From Clostridiales bacterium (GTDB lineage Bacteria > Bacillota > Clostridia > Saccharofermentanales > Saccharofermentanaceae): a DNA stretch of 64,000 nt. The stretch spans positions 62,001-126,000 of the forward strand of contig JAFZQI010000003.1 in assembly GCA_017620475.1 (NCBI GenBank). The letters run 5' to 3'. Each line of letters starts with the position of its first letter. The stretch's first letter is position 1. The notes below the pieces were generated by a model. That model did not search any database. It saw nothing but the letters and a program-made list of their open reading frames with translations, and was not told where the DNA came from. A program made the position numbers and the translations under genes. Positions 50,290-60,113 of this stretch are shown here, one piece after another.

Positions 50290-52725
50290 CTACGATCTCT
50301 CCTGCACCACGATTTTTGCGCGGTTCTGGATATTGCTGCACACCGTCTCCACACTCTGCTGACCTGTAAAGTAGGCCGGTGCTTCTTCGAGAATGATAAG
50401 AAATACGGTCGGATCCATCCGCTCGACGACGTGGATGCTCTCTACCAGTTTGACATACTCATCAATATACTGTGCGGTCACTTCATCCGGAACCCAGTTC
50501 GGATTTACGGGATCCGGTTTCCAGATCTTCATCTGTTCTTCGTATTCCTTCATCAGGCGCTCATTCTGCTTATCCAAAGCCGCACGTGAGATCGGCGTAG
50601 TCCAGAGGGTATCTGACTCCTCCTGAGTCTGAAGCATATAGCGGAGGAAATCCCACGCTTCTTCCTGATACTGACTGTATTTAGAGATCCCGATCGTCAT
50701 ATCCATATTGGCGGCAGGACTGCTTCCGGTGGTATTCGGTACACCACACACAACCATCGGATGATCCGATACCTTCATGTATCGAGAGTACTCCTGGACA
50801 TTAAATAGATTCAGGACCGGATACCAGGCTACCAGACCATTGCTGAACTTATCTTCATCCGACATATAGTTTTCTTCCATGACCCTCTCGTGGGTGCTCC
50901 GAGATGAACCGTACTTCTTCACGAAGGTCAGAAGGTTCCGGAAACTCTCGGTATCGAAATGTACTTCCTGGGAGGAATAGTCGACAAAGAGATCTCCCGA
51001 CCGTGCCATCATGAAGGAAAGCAAATCCTTATATTCCATCTCGAAAAGCGGATCGACGCCTTCGGGAAGGGCATCCATGACCCGGAAGAATTCATCGTAG
51101 GTCCAGCTTGTCTTCTGCCCCACCATATCGGCATTTCCGATGATCGCATCCACACGGAACGAAAGCGGCATGTGATAGAGTTTTCCGTCCACTTCCTGTG
51201 CGCGGAGAACATTGTCGAAAAAAAGCTGCCGGTCCAGTCCTTTTCCATCAGTCCGATCGATCATGGGATTCAGATCGAGCATCACCTGATCCGTATCAAA
51301 CTGGGCGAACTGTGAAAAACCGACAAGAATATCCGGTCCCGTTCCGGAAATGATATCCAAGTACACCTTATCGGACATGGACGCATTCTTATTCATATAA
51401 TCTCCATCCATGACGACATCTTCCGAATAGTTGTGCTGGATGACTCGGCACGTTGCATCTTCACTGGTGTTATAGCGGATCAGATCGTCGGTGTTCAAAC
51501 TCGAATACATGTTGCTTCCCACGAGAAGAATGAGTTTTCCGGCATAGGGATTCTTATCCATACGGACCGCGTGTACCACGCCGATCTGTAAAACATATGA
51601 GCTACCCAGCGCATTCATAAAACTTACGTTGGTCTCGAGGAAGTAGTATTCATTATCGGAAACGATCTTCAGAAATTGCGGTAATACAGACTCCGGATTG
51701 AAATCCGTATTGTACCAGGAAAACACCTCTCTGTCGTTCTTCGAATCATGAAAGTCGACCTTCACGACGCCGTTGGCATTCTTATAATAGAGTCCGCCGT
51801 TTGCACTGACCAAAGGCATTTCTCGCGGATTCGAGATTTTCTCGGAAGAGAAACTCATTGTATCCAGATTCAGTTCCCGGAAATAGGAAAAAGTAGCGCC
51901 CAAATCCCAGTCATGCTCGTGAAAAACCCCGTAGTATTTTCCATCTTGGCAGATAAGGTTTCCGCTTGTGCCCTCGGAAGAAACACTTTTCTTCTTTTTA
52001 CCGTCGGCGTCCAAAAGCGTGATCGTATCCCATCCTCCACAGAGGAGACTCCCGTCCGGGAGCATGAATACACTGACCAAAGAAGATACGTCATCGATCG
52101 GCTTGATCTTCTCCATGGATCCATCGTCCTTGACTTTCTCGAGAAACTGCCCCTCGGTGCGCTGAACGAGCGCATATGTCTCTCCTGTATCGCTCTCAAA
52201 GGAACACAGTATCATTTCATCCGATCGAAATTGTTCGTATGTCGCTTCGATATAGCTGCTGCGAAGAAGATTCCCCTCCAGGTCGAAGACCAGGTTCAAC
52301 GTCGGTTCATACTCATGTTCGATCTCCCAGAATGTATCCCAATCACCATTATTCTCGGCTTCATTTAAGCGCGTTCTCACACTGCCCGGCATCTCATAAC
52401 TAATATGGCACCAGGAAACAACGATCGTATTGCCCACAAATCTCAGATTGTCGCGCTCGACATCGACGATCCGGAGTTCCTTATCCAGATCGATCGGTAT
52501 TTTCAGTCCTACCTCTGACACCTCGAAGAAAGGATCCGTCTCCTGGACCGTTCTTCCTTCCTCTGTCCATACCTGAGGCGGCCCCGGAACCTGTCCCTGC
52601 TCGGAGGAACTTCCGTTCACGCTTCCGTTTCCGCTCACGTCTGTCTGGTTTTTCTTGCAGCCTGTCGGAAGGAGCAAAGACACTCCAAGTAAAAAAACAC
52701 ATATACGAGTAATTTTCCTATTCAT
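50290..52725 (-). CDS. Lipoprotein: beta-rich N-terminal half joined to a sugar ABC-type solute-binding domain
   Basis: 811 residues. Lipobox LLLPTGCKKN. Residues about 70-400 are repeated beta segments (GNLLRSSYIE, LLDADGKKKK, GGLYYKNANGV) that could be a propeller. Residues about 430-800 match family 1 solute-binding proteins: GPDILVGFSQ, LDLNPMIDRTDG, VDGKLYHMPLSFRVDAIIGN, WTYDEFFRVMDALPEG and YSQYQEEAWDFLRYML. No permease or ATPase gene is adjacent, so it may be a sensor or an orphan binding protein. At 811 residues it is twice the usual length because of the fused front half. Confidence 0.8.
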   Translation of the reverse strand: MNRKITRICVFLLGVSLLLPTGCKKNQTDVSGNGSVNGSSSEQGQVPGPPQVWTEEGRTVQETDPFFEVSEVGLKIPIDLDKELRIVDVERDNLRFVGNTIVVSWCHISYEMPGSVRTRLNEAENNGDWDTFWEIEHEYEPTLNLVFDLEGNLLRSSYIEATYEQFRSDEMILCSFESDTGETYALVQRTEGQFLEKVKDDGSMEKIKPIDDVSSLVSVFMLPDGSLLCGGWDTITLLDADGKKKKSVSSEGTSGNLICQDGKYYGVFHEHDWDLGATFSYFRELNLDTMSFSSEKISNPREMPLVSANGGLYYKNANGVVKVDFHDSKNDREVFSWYNTDFNPESVLPQFLKIVSDNEYYFLETNVSFMNALGSSYVLQIGVVHAVRMDKNPYAGKLILLVGSNMYSSLNTDDLIRYNTSEDATCRVIQHNYSEDVVMDGDYMNKNASMSDKVYLDIISGTGPDILVGFSQFAQFDTDQVMLDLNPMIDRTDGKGLDRQLFFDNVLRAQEVDGKLYHMPLSFRVDAIIGNADMVGQKTSWTYDEFFRVMDALPEGVDPLFEMEYKDLLSFMMARSGDLFVDYSSQEVHFDTESFRNLLTFVKKYGSSRSTHERVMEENYMSDEDKFSNGLVAWYPVLNLFNVQEYSRYMKVSDHPMVVCGVPNTTGSSPAANMDMTIGISKYSQYQEEAWDFLRYMLQTQEESDTLWTTPISRAALDKQNERLMKEYEEQMKIWKPDPVNPNWVPDEVTAQYIDEYVKLVESIHVVERMDPTVFLIILEEAPAYFTGQQSVETVCSNIQNRAKIVVQERS

Positions 52726-52869
52726 AAGAAGTCATCTCCTTTGATGAACAACGAGGTATGCGGATAGGCTAGAGAAGGATATCTTTGAAAAATCGTCCTT
52801 ATCTGTTACTCGTATTTTATCACTTGTTAAACCGGCAGACCTATAAAAGATGTTTCCAATAAAGTGGGG

Positions 52870-53829
52870 TCACGTCAAATCATCACTCCCATCACATCCG
52901 GTGATCGTAATATCATAACTACACACTACGCAAGCCAGATCCGCAGTCTTGAAATACATAGCGTCAGAAACTTTCGTCATTACTTTGGCAATCTGTTTCG
53001 GGTTTTCGATCAGGTCTTCCGGAGTCAGCCCTGCTTCATCCAGATACTGAACCAGAAAAACATTTAAATTCTCATCCACACAATCGTGTATAGTCATTTC
53101 AAAGAGATCATGTATCCACAAACCATCTTCTGTCACTTTGTCGAAGATCCCTGTTTTTCTCTGAAAAAATACGGGGTCGCTGATATGCGGATAGAGTTTC
53201 AGTTCATACTGGAATTGTGTGCCATGGAAATCGAAGCTCCCGTTAAAGAAAAGATAGCCTCCGGCGGGTGCTACTTCATAATAAGTCTGATTGTCGTAGA
53301 GGATCTTGCAGCGATTGCTGACGTCGTAATTCGTCATCACTTCACCGTCCCGGATCCCGATTATTCTTTCAACATCATAATCAGGCCGTTCAAGGTCGAT
53401 ATAATCCCCAACAGCATATGTTGCCGGTCCGGAAATGTGGGGACGCACAGACTCATCTCTGAAAAACTGAAGGTTGGCCGGATTGGCAGGCATCGTTTCT
53501 TCCGCTTCCGTTTCTTTCTCGGTTTCTTTCTCCGGCTCGGTAGCCTCTGTCGTGGTCGCCTCCGTCGCGGAAGCCGTCTTTTCGCTCTCGGTCGCCTCCG
53601 TCGTAGAAGCCGCCTCTTCGCTCTCCGTCGTGGAGACCTCCTCTTCGCTTACCGTCGCTTTCTGCTTCTTCTCGGTCTCCTCGTCCTCATCCTCTTCGTC
53701 GAGAGTTGCGGCGGACTTTTTATCACTCTTCTTATCCTTCTTTGATTTCTTCTCCTCTTTCGAACTGCAAGCAGCAGAAGCAATCATGCTCATCGCGAGC
53801 AGAACAGCCATGATCGATTTCTTTTTCAT
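52870..53829 (-). CDS. Lipoprotein of unknown function, 319 aa
   Basis: Signal peptide with lipobox (MIASAACSSKEE), followed by a Lys-rich then Glu/Thr/Ala-rich linker of about 90 residues (STTEATESEKTASATEAT). A compact C-terminal region from about residue 125 holds the fold (DYIDLERPDYDVERIIGIRDG). Unknown role. It completes the run of five lipoprotein genes on this strand. Confidence 0.7.
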   Translation of the reverse strand: MKKKSIMAVLLAMSMIASAACSSKEEKKSKKDKKSDKKSAATLDEEDEDEETEKKQKATVSEEEVSTTESEEAASTTEATESEKTASATEATTTEATEPEKETEKETEAEETMPANPANLQFFRDESVRPHISGPATYAVGDYIDLERPDYDVERIIGIRDGEVMTNYDVSNRCKILYDNQTYYEVAPAGGYLFFNGSFDFHGTQFQYELKLYPHISDPVFFQRKTGIFDKVTEDGLWIHDLFEMTIHDCVDENLNVFLVQYLDEAGLTPEDLIENPKQIAKVMTKVSDAMYFKTADLACVVCSYDITITGCDGSDDLT

Positions 53830-54034
53830 AAGCCTTTCCTTTCCTCTATCCCTGCTTTTTTCTCCTCGCCCATTATTTTAGAAAAATAAAAATCATTTGT
53901 CTATTTAAATACTCGTGCAGTATCGAGAAATAGAGCGTTCTAAATCATGCGGATGCGAAAAAAGACCCTGGGTTCACCCAGATATCTTCGTGGCCGAAGC
54001 CGCTGGCGTGCTAACCCAATGTCCCGAAGAAAAG

Positions 54035-54072
54035 AAAAATCCCGAAAGCCCGTAGTTTCAGGCTTTCAGGAT
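54035..54072 (-). terminator. Terminator after tRNA-Ser
   Basis: Minus strand: ATCCTGAAAGCC pairs with GGCTTTCGGGAT around a 10-nt loop, then TTTTT. A very similar hairpin with the same loop (GTAGTATCA) follows lysS at 62298. Confidence 0.88.
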
Positions 54073-54080
54073 CTGAAATC

Positions 54081-54170
54081 TGGCGGAGACGGAGGGATTC
54101 GAACCCTCGAGCCGGAAACCGGCTAACGCATTTCGAGTGCGCCCCGTTATGACCACTTCGATACGTCTCC
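54081..54170 (-). tRNA. tRNA-Ser (anticodon CGA), CCA encoded
   Basis: 90 nt with the long variable arm of a class II tRNA (AGCCGGTTTCCGGCT). Acceptor GGAGACG/CGTCTCC, anticodon stem GCGCA/TGCGT with loop CTCGAAA, anticodon CGA, T-arm GGTTCGAATCC. Confidence 0.95.
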
Positions 54171-54428
54171 AAATGAAGCAAGTTCTTTTCGCGCAGAAGG
54201 AACGGCCTCATTTTGAAAAGCACTGTTCCTCTGCTTGCAAATGCTATTCGATTATAAAAGTCAGGCGCCTTTCCGTCAAGGGGACCCGTCGGGCGGCACA
54301 GTGCAGTGGAAAACAGGAAGCCCTGCGGGCGTTTGTATATTTTTTGTATCTTCGAGGGTTTCTTTATTGATGAAAACCTAAAAAAGAGGTAACATTATTT
54401 CAGACAGAGAGATGGAGCGGGGCATATA

Positions 54429-55079
54429 ATGACTGATGAACTGAAAGACATTATTTATAGTGATCTTTTCCGATATACGGGCAACTCAAAGCGTCACAAG
54501 AATGTTTTCTTCACTTATGTGGAGGAGATGATGACGAGCCCGGAGTTCCACTATATCAGTAATATGCGTCATTGCAGCTACCATTACCAGAAGACACAGA
54601 CGAATATCCGTGATTTCAAGTATTATTTCCACAAGACCTGCCTTTATCTTTGCAGTAAGGCCCTGGACAGGAAATCGCGGAAGTACCATTTCCAGATCCC
54701 GTATGAGACGAAGATCGATAAGGGCTTTTATATCGCACATTTCGGGCGTATCATCATCCACCCGAAGTCCGTGATCGGCAATAATGTCAATGTTTCCACC
54801 GGTGTGGTCATCGGCACGCAGTTCCGTGGTTCCCGCCGAGGCTCTCCGAACATCGGAAACTACGTATGGATCGGCGCAAACGCCGTGATCGTCGGCAAGA
54901 TCAAGATCGGCAATAACGTCCTGATCGCGCCGGGTGCGTATGTCAACTTCGATGTGCCTGACAACTCCATCGTCATCGGCAATCCCGGTCTCATCCGCCA
55001 GTCCCCCGGTGCGACACTGGGATACATCAACAACACGATCCTCTTTGACGAGTATAATGTCCGATCCGGTGATGCCTGA
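54429..55079 (+). CDS. Serine O-acetyltransferase-like hexapeptide-repeat protein
   Basis: 216 residues. An N-terminal helical region (residues 1-80) is followed by left-handed beta-helix repeats: IDKGFYIAHFGRIIIHPKSVIGNNVNVSTGVVIG, IGNYVWIGANAVIVGKIKIGNNVLIAPGAYV. Close to CysE and its relatives, which acetylate serine for cysteine synthesis, but shorter at the front, so it may be an acyltransferase for a sugar or another substrate. A promoter-like TTGATG-N17-TAACAT lies near 54370-54398. Confidence 0.8.
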   Translation: MTDELKDIIYSDLFRYTGNSKRHKNVFFTYVEEMMTSPEFHYISNMRHCSYHYQKTQTNIRDFKYYFHKTCLYLCSKALDRKSRKYHFQIPYETKIDKGFYIAHFGRIIIHPKSVIGNNVNVSTGVVIGTQFRGSRRGSPNIGNYVWIGANAVIVGKIKIGNNVLIAPGAYVNFDVPDNSIVIGNPGLIRQSPGATLGYINNTILFDEYNVRSGDA

Positions 55080-55099
55080 TGGATACATGGTGATTCCGA

Positions 55100-56338
55100 A
55101 TGTTTACAGATGTTGCCGGTTACCGGCTCCCCGCAAGTGAATACATCCACCGCCGTAAGATGCTTCTTTCTAAGCTTTCTGCTAATACGGCGGTGATTCT
55201 TTTTGCCGGAAGAGCGCCGGTTGCTTCTCTCGATGAGTCCTATCCTTTCCTTCCGAACCGTACTTTTTTCTATTTCAGCGGTATCGAGCAGGAGGAGTCC
55301 GTACTTCTGATCATGAAGCACGATGCTTCTTCTGAATCGGACGTCGAGGTTCGCCTTTATCTTCTTCCAAGAGAGCCCGAGAAGGAGAAATGGACCGGTC
55401 ACCGGCTTTCCGTGGATGAGGCCGAAGAGATTTCCGCCATTTCCGATGTCCGTGTTCTGGACGAATGGAAGTCTGATCTGGAAGAGATCCTGTCCAATAA
55501 TATGAATATCGCCTGGGATGAGACCGATCCGTCCCCCATGCGACATCAGCTGGAGAAGGAATTGGCGCGGACGGACAGATTTGACTCCGCGACTGATATT
55601 TCGGGATTTGTAACACTGTTACGCATGGTCAAAAGCTCCGCCGAGGTCGCTGCGATCCGCAAGGCCATCGCCGTGACGGAGGAATCGCTTTCGATCCTCG
55701 AAGAGAATCTCCATCCGGGCATGCGTGAGTGCGAGGCATTGGCGATCCTTGAGTGCGAGATGGTCAAACGCGGTTCGCTTTTCCAGTCTTTCTCCACCAT
55801 CGCTGCCGGTGGGAAAAACACCCTTTGTCTTCACTACCCTACCCCGCTTTGCACGATTTCGGATGGCGAGATGCTGCAGATCGATACCGGCGCCCGTGCA
55901 GGCGGGTACTGTTCCGATATTTCACGGGTCTATGCCGTCAACGGCAAAAGAACCGGCCGGCAGCAAGCGCTTTTCGAGTTGATTTCCGAGTGCAAAAAGA
56001 CGGCACTTGAAGCCATTGCTCCCGGCGCGACGATCGCCTCCGTTAATGAGGCCACCAGAAAGACCGCCGCTTCCGGGCTTAAGGACCTCGGCGTCATCTC
56101 CCCGTCCGAGCCGGATGCGCTTACGTCCTGCAAGCAGTACTATTGGCACAACACCCTGCATCACCTGGGCCTGGATGTCCACGATGTCAGTGACCGGGAG
56201 ATGGTTTTTGTCCCGGGAATGGTCTTCGCCGTTGAACCCGGGATCTATATCCCGGAATGGGGCTTCGGGTTCCGTGTCGAAGATGATGTGATCCTGACGG
56301 AAACCGGCTCGGAATACCTGTCTACCCCACAACTCTAA
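55100..56338 (+). CDS. Xaa-Pro aminopeptidase (M24 family)
   Basis: 412 residues. It removes the N-terminal residue from peptides with proline second. The N-terminal creatinase-like domain is followed by the pita-bread domain with all five metal ligands visible: QIDTGA and YCSDISR (two Asp), HHLGLDVHD (His), AVEPGIYIP (Glu) and FRVEDDV (Glu). It begins 20 bp after the acetyltransferase gene and is probably co-transcribed. Full length. Confidence 0.9.
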   Translation: MFTDVAGYRLPASEYIHRRKMLLSKLSANTAVILFAGRAPVASLDESYPFLPNRTFFYFSGIEQEESVLLIMKHDASSESDVEVRLYLLPREPEKEKWTGHRLSVDEAEEISAISDVRVLDEWKSDLEEILSNNMNIAWDETDPSPMRHQLEKELARTDRFDSATDISGFVTLLRMVKSSAEVAAIRKAIAVTEESLSILEENLHPGMRECEALAILECEMVKRGSLFQSFSTIAAGGKNTLCLHYPTPLCTISDGEMLQIDTGARAGGYCSDISRVYAVNGKRTGRQQALFELISECKKTALEAIAPGATIASVNEATRKTAASGLKDLGVISPSEPDALTSCKQYYWHNTLHHLGLDVHDVSDREMVFVPGMVFAVEPGIYIPEWGFGFRVEDDVILTETGSEYLSTPQL

Positions 56339-56445
56339 CAAGGCTGTAACACGAAAGACAAAATCCTCGCGTACAATTAGTATAGGTGAATAGGTTTATA
56401 TTTAGGAGGAAGTGAGCTTTTACGGCTCGGAAAGGAGAAAAGGCC

Positions 56446-57447
56446 ATGCCCAGCGGTATTGTTCTGACGTTGATCATTGTCGGGCTTCTTCTGCTTCTTT
56501 GCGGGATCGTGGCTCTTCTCATCTATTCCTACGCTGTCCGTATCGCCTACCGTTTCTTCGGACGGCCGCAGCCGCGCCCGCTCGTCGACCGGTCTCCTCT
56601 GACCATCGACCAGAACACGATCTTCGGACGCGGACAGAACTGGTTCTACAGCAACCGCCTGAATATCCTTGACTGGCAGATGACCGCTTTTGACGGTATC
56701 AAACTCTACGCCTACTATATTCCCGCTTCCAAAAGCACTACGAGGGATGTGGTCATTCTTCTTCACGGCTTTAACGATGCGCCTTCCGTTATGGCGGCTT
56801 ACGCCCAGCTTCACAGGGAGAAGCGGGATTGCCACATCCTGATTCCGCATCTACGCGCCCATGGCATGAGCGAGGGCAATTTCGTCGGGTACGGGCTTCA
56901 CGACAGCCAGGATACCGCCATGTGGATGCAATATCTCGAAACCAGACTGGGACCGGATCTTAAGATCATCCTGCACGGACGCTCCATGGGCGCCGCAACG
57001 GCCCTGATGACGGCCGGATCCGGAATCGCCCCCGGAACACTGCAGGGAGTCATTGCGGACAGTTCTTTTGACGCATTGGACACATTGATGGCCTATCTCA
57101 TGCAGCGCAACTACAAATTCACTTTCCGCCCGTTCCTGATGCTCGTGCGGTACGTGGTCATGAAGCGTTTCGGTTATCCGATCGAAAAAGCATCGCCTGT
57201 GTCGATTGCTTCGAGGATCGCCGTGCCGGTGCTGCTTTTCCACGGGACAGAGGACGAGCTGGTGCCTTCTTATATGAGCGACAACATTTATAACCGGATC
57301 CGCGCGCCGAAAAGGATCTGCCTGATCGATGGCGCCGCACACGTGATGGGCTATAACGCCGCGCCGGAGAAATACTCCGCGGAGATCGACAAATTCCGCG
57401 ACAGTATCAGTGACAGTGAGTGGCAGCGCCTCATCGGCCGGGCATAA
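56446..57447 (+). CDS. Membrane-anchored alpha/beta hydrolase
   Basis: 333 residues. One N-terminal hydrophobic helix (about 5-30), then an alpha/beta hydrolase fold: LLHGFNDAP oxyanion block, nucleophile GRSMGAA (Ser about residue 182), Asp in FHGTEDELVP, His in DGAAHVMGY. Similar to YqkD/BAAT-like hydrolases of Bacillota. Substrate unknown. A variable loop near residue 100 contains an in-frame AAAAGCACTA motif. Confidence 0.87.
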   Translation: MPSGIVLTLIIVGLLLLLCGIVALLIYSYAVRIAYRFFGRPQPRPLVDRSPLTIDQNTIFGRGQNWFYSNRLNILDWQMTAFDGIKLYAYYIPASKSTTRDVVILLHGFNDAPSVMAAYAQLHREKRDCHILIPHLRAHGMSEGNFVGYGLHDSQDTAMWMQYLETRLGPDLKIILHGRSMGAATALMTAGSGIAPGTLQGVIADSSFDALDTLMAYLMQRNYKFTFRPFLMLVRYVVMKRFGYPIEKASPVSIASRIAVPVLLFHGTEDELVPSYMSDNIYNRIRAPKRICLIDGAAHVMGYNAAPEKYSAEIDKFRDSISDSEWQRLIGRA

Positions 57448-57520
57448 GTTAGTCGCAGCGTTCCCGAATCCGGGCGAAACCCGGAGAATGACCTATCGGA
57501 TATGCAAAGGCGCATATCTC

Positions 57521-57549
57521 TTGCATTATGCGGCAAGCAATGCTAGAAT
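57521..57549 (+). promoter_or_regulatory. Promoter for the thiT leader
   Basis: TTGCAT (57521-57526), 17-bp spacer, TAGAAT (57544-57549). Transcription would begin near 57556, just before the TPP riboswitch. Confidence 0.7.
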
Positions 57550-57566
57550 GACGGCGATTCAGAAAA

Positions 57567-57656
57567 GAGGGGAGCTGGTAGGAAGAGCCGGCTGAGAGGG
57601 AGCCATCCCGGTTCCGACCCTATAGACCTGAACCGGATAATGCCGGCGGAGGGACC
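57567..57656 (+). promoter_or_regulatory. TPP (thiamine pyrophosphate) riboswitch
   Basis: THI-box landmarks in order: AGGGGAGC, GGCTGAGAGGG, GACCCTATAGACCTGA and CCGGATAATGCCGGCGGAGGGA. Binding of TPP would lower thiT expression. The short distance (about 60 nt) from its end to the thiT ribosome site (AGGAGG) suggests control at translation start; no strong terminator hairpin is visible in between. Confidence 0.95.
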
Positions 57657-57718
57657 ATAAGAAAGCAGAAAGCTTCTCCTTTTGCGATATCCGAAGGCAA
57701 TGTTAGGAGGAGTTTTTT

Positions 57719-58402
57719 ATGTCAAATGATCGTAAATCGGAAGACCCGTATGAGAAGGAGTCTTCTATCGCTGAAGCCAAAGCCGAGCGCGAAAAAGAGA
57801 TCAAACTGTCGGAGACCCAGAAGCGCCGTGAGATGATCCTTGCGGTGGCAACCGGCGGAGTTTGCCTGGCTTTAAGCTACGTACTGTCTCTCATTAAAAT
57901 CTACGAGATGCCTCAGGGCGGCTCGGTCACACCGGCGTCCATGCTTCCGATCCTTTTCTTCTGCCTCTGTTTCGGCGTCAAGAAAGGCTTCTGCGTGACC
58001 TTTGCCTACAGCCTTCTTCAGCTGATCAACGGCTATTTTATGCACCCTGCCCAGGTGATCCTCGATTACACACTGGCTTTCACCATTCTCGGCGTGGCCG
58101 GGTTCTTCGCCGCTTCCGAGAAGAAGAGACTTCAGACCGCCAACCCGATCCGCCGTCTGAAGCTGGTACCCTTCTGGAGGATCGGATCTGCCGTATTCCT
58201 CGCTTTCCTGCTTCGTTTCATAAGCCATGTTCTTTCCGGGGTGATCTTCTATGCCGAGTATGCAGGCGATCAGAACCCCTGGGTATATTCGATCCTCTAT
58301 AACGGATCGTTCCTTCTGGTCGAAGCGGCGATCACGACGGTCATTCTCATCGGTGTTTCAGTCTGTCTCGGACTTCTGAAGGTCAACATCTCTTCGAAGT
58401 AA
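57719..58402 (+). CDS. thiT: ThiT-like thiamine transporter, ECF substrate-binding component
   Basis: 227 residues with six membrane helices after a charged 45-residue N-terminus. ThiT binds thiamine and uses a shared ECF module. The Thr/Pro/Met-rich YEMPQGGSVTPASMLPIL segment and LQLINGYF fit known members, and the TPP riboswitch upstream confirms the pathway. The N-terminal extension (SEDPYEKESSIAEAKAERE) is longer than usual and very charged. Confidence 0.93.
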   Translation: MSNDRKSEDPYEKESSIAEAKAEREKEIKLSETQKRREMILAVATGGVCLALSYVLSLIKIYEMPQGGSVTPASMLPILFFCLCFGVKKGFCVTFAYSLLQLINGYFMHPAQVILDYTLAFTILGVAGFFAASEKKRLQTANPIRRLKLVPFWRIGSAVFLAFLLRFISHVLSGVIFYAEYAGDQNPWVYSILYNGSFLLVEAAITTVILIGVSVCLGLLKVNISSK

Positions 58403-58477
58403 GTGTATCAGTTGCACGAGTGGTTCTTCCTTTATAAGAAGAAAAATGTGCGATTAGCCGAGGCAAAATAACTTCCA

Positions 58478-58549
58478 AAATCCTCCCTAAGTATGATATG
58501 ATTTAATGAAATATTTTCTAATGTAATCATATATACAAAGGGAGGATTT
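58478..58549 (+). promoter_or_regulatory. Inverted repeat including the guaB ribosome site
   Basis: AAATCCTCCCT (58478-58488) is a perfect 11-bp complement of AGGGAGGATTT (58539-58549), which contains the guaB ribosome site. TATGAT-type -10 candidates lie between the arms (58492-58502). If transcription starts upstream of 58478 the hairpin would hide the ribosome site; if it starts between the arms it would not form. Confidence 0.5.
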
Positions 58550-58555
58550 CAATTT

Positions 58556-60064
58556 ATGGCGAAGATTTTTGAGCAAGAATCACGTACATTTAGTGAGTAC
58601 TTACTGGTACCGAACCTCACTACGGAGAAGAATACACCGGATCAGGTGGATCTGTCCGCTCCGGTTGCAAAGTACAGGAAGGGGCAGGAAGAGAGCAGGC
58701 TCAAGATCAATATCCCTTTGGTATCTGCAGTCATGCAGGCCGTCTCCGATGACGGTATGGCAATAGCTCTGGCACGTTCCGGCGGTATGTCCTTCGTTTT
58801 CCAGTCTCAGACAGTGGAATCCCAGTGTGAGATGATCAGGAAAGTCAAGAAGTACAAAGCCGGAATTGTTATTTCTGACAGTAACCTGACACCGGACAAT
58901 ACCATGGAGGAAGTGGTTGAGCTTCGTGAGCGCACCAACCACGGTACTTTTCCGGTAACGGAAGACGGTAAACCGAACGGCAAGCTCCTCGGTATCGTCA
59001 CATCCCGTGACTACCGTGTGACCCGTATGGATCCGGATACGAAGGTTTCCGAGTTTATGACCCCCTTCGAGAAGCTCATCGTAGCAAGAGAAGGCACGAC
59101 CCTTAAAGAAGCGAACGACATCATCTGGGATCACAAGCTCAACCAGCTCCCGATCGTTGACGATAATGACTGCCTCGTCGGTCTCGTTTTCCGCAAAGAC
59201 TATGAATTCCATAAGGCAAACCCGCTGGAGCTCCTCGATGACGACAAGCGCCTGATCGTAGGTGCCGGTATTAACACCCGCGACTATGAAGAGCGCGTTC
59301 CTGCCCTGATCGAGGCCGGTGCGGATGCTTTTTGCCTTGACTCTTCCGACGGATTCTCCGTTTGGCAGTCCAGAGCTCTCGAGTGGATCAAGAGCCACTA
59401 TCCGGATGTCATCGTTGGCGCCGGCAACGTGGTTGACGCAGAAGGCTTCCAGTATCTGGCAGACGCAGGTGCGGACTTCATCAAGATCGGTATCGGCGGT
59501 GGTTCTATCTGTATCACCCGTGAGCAGAAAGGTATCGGCTGCGGCCAGGCTTCTGCCGTACTTGCCGTGGCAAAGGCCCGTGACGAGTACTTCGAGAAGA
59601 CCGGCGTGTATATTCCGCTTTGCTCCGACGGCGGTATCGTACATGACTACCACATGACGCTTGCCCTGGCTATGGGCGCGGACTTCATCATGTTGGGCAG
59701 ATACTTCGCAAGATTCGACGAGAGCCCGACGAGAAAACTCGTTGTCAACGGTGCTTATGTCAAAGAGTACTGGGGCGAGGGTTCCAACCGTGCGAGAAAC
59801 TGGCAGCGTTACGATGACGGCGGAAAAGGCGGCAAGATGGCTTTCGAGGAAGGCGTTGACTCCTACGTACCGTACGCAGGTAAGCTGAAGGATAATCTCG
59901 ATTCTTCTCTTGCGAAGATGAAGGCGACCATGTGTTCCTGTGGCTCCTCTTCGATTCCGGAGCTTCAGGAGAAGGCCCGTCTCGTAGTCGTATCCTCTAC
60001 CTCCATCGTCGAGGGCGGCGCGCACGACGTCATCACGAAGAATAACGACACCACGATCCGATGA
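58556..60064 (+). CDS. guaB: Inosine-5'-monophosphate dehydrogenase
   Basis: 502 residues. Oxidises IMP to XMP with NAD+, the committed step to GMP. TIM-barrel with an inserted CBS pair (about residues 95-230). The catalytic cysteine loop is [17 protein letters not shown] (Cys about 319). The CSDGGIV phosphate-binding block and the [15 protein letters not shown] block follow. The GGGSIC form differs from the commoner GPGSIC but is known in some Clostridia. Strong GGGAGG ribosome site within an inverted repeat. Confidence 0.95.
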   Translation: MAKIFEQESRTFSEYLLVPNLTTEKNTPDQVDLSAPVAKYRKGQEESRLKINIPLVSAVMQAVSDDGMAIALARSGGMSFVFQSQTVESQCEMIRKVKKYKAGIVISDSNLTPDNTMEEVVELRERTNHGTFPVTEDGKPNGKLLGIVTSRDYRVTRMDPDTKVSEFMTPFEKLIVAREGTTLKEANDIIWDHKLNQLPIVDDNDCLVGLVFRKDYEFHKANPLELLDDDKRLIVGAGINTRDYEERVPALIEAGADAFCLDSSDGFSVWQSRALEWIKSHYPDVIVGAGNVVDAEGFQYLADAGADFIKIGIGGGSICITREQKGIGCGQASAVLAVAKARDEYFEKTGVYIPLCSDGGIVHDYHMTLALAMGADFIMLGRYFARFDESPTRKLVVNGAYVKEYWGEGSNRARNWQRYDDGGKGGKMAFEEGVDSYVPYAGKLKDNLDSSLAKMKATMCSCGSSSIPELQEKARLVVVSSTSIVEGGAHDVITKNNDTTIR

Positions 60065-60113
60065 TCGAATCAAAACAATAGAAATATAAGAACAAATAAA
60101 GGAGACAACAACA

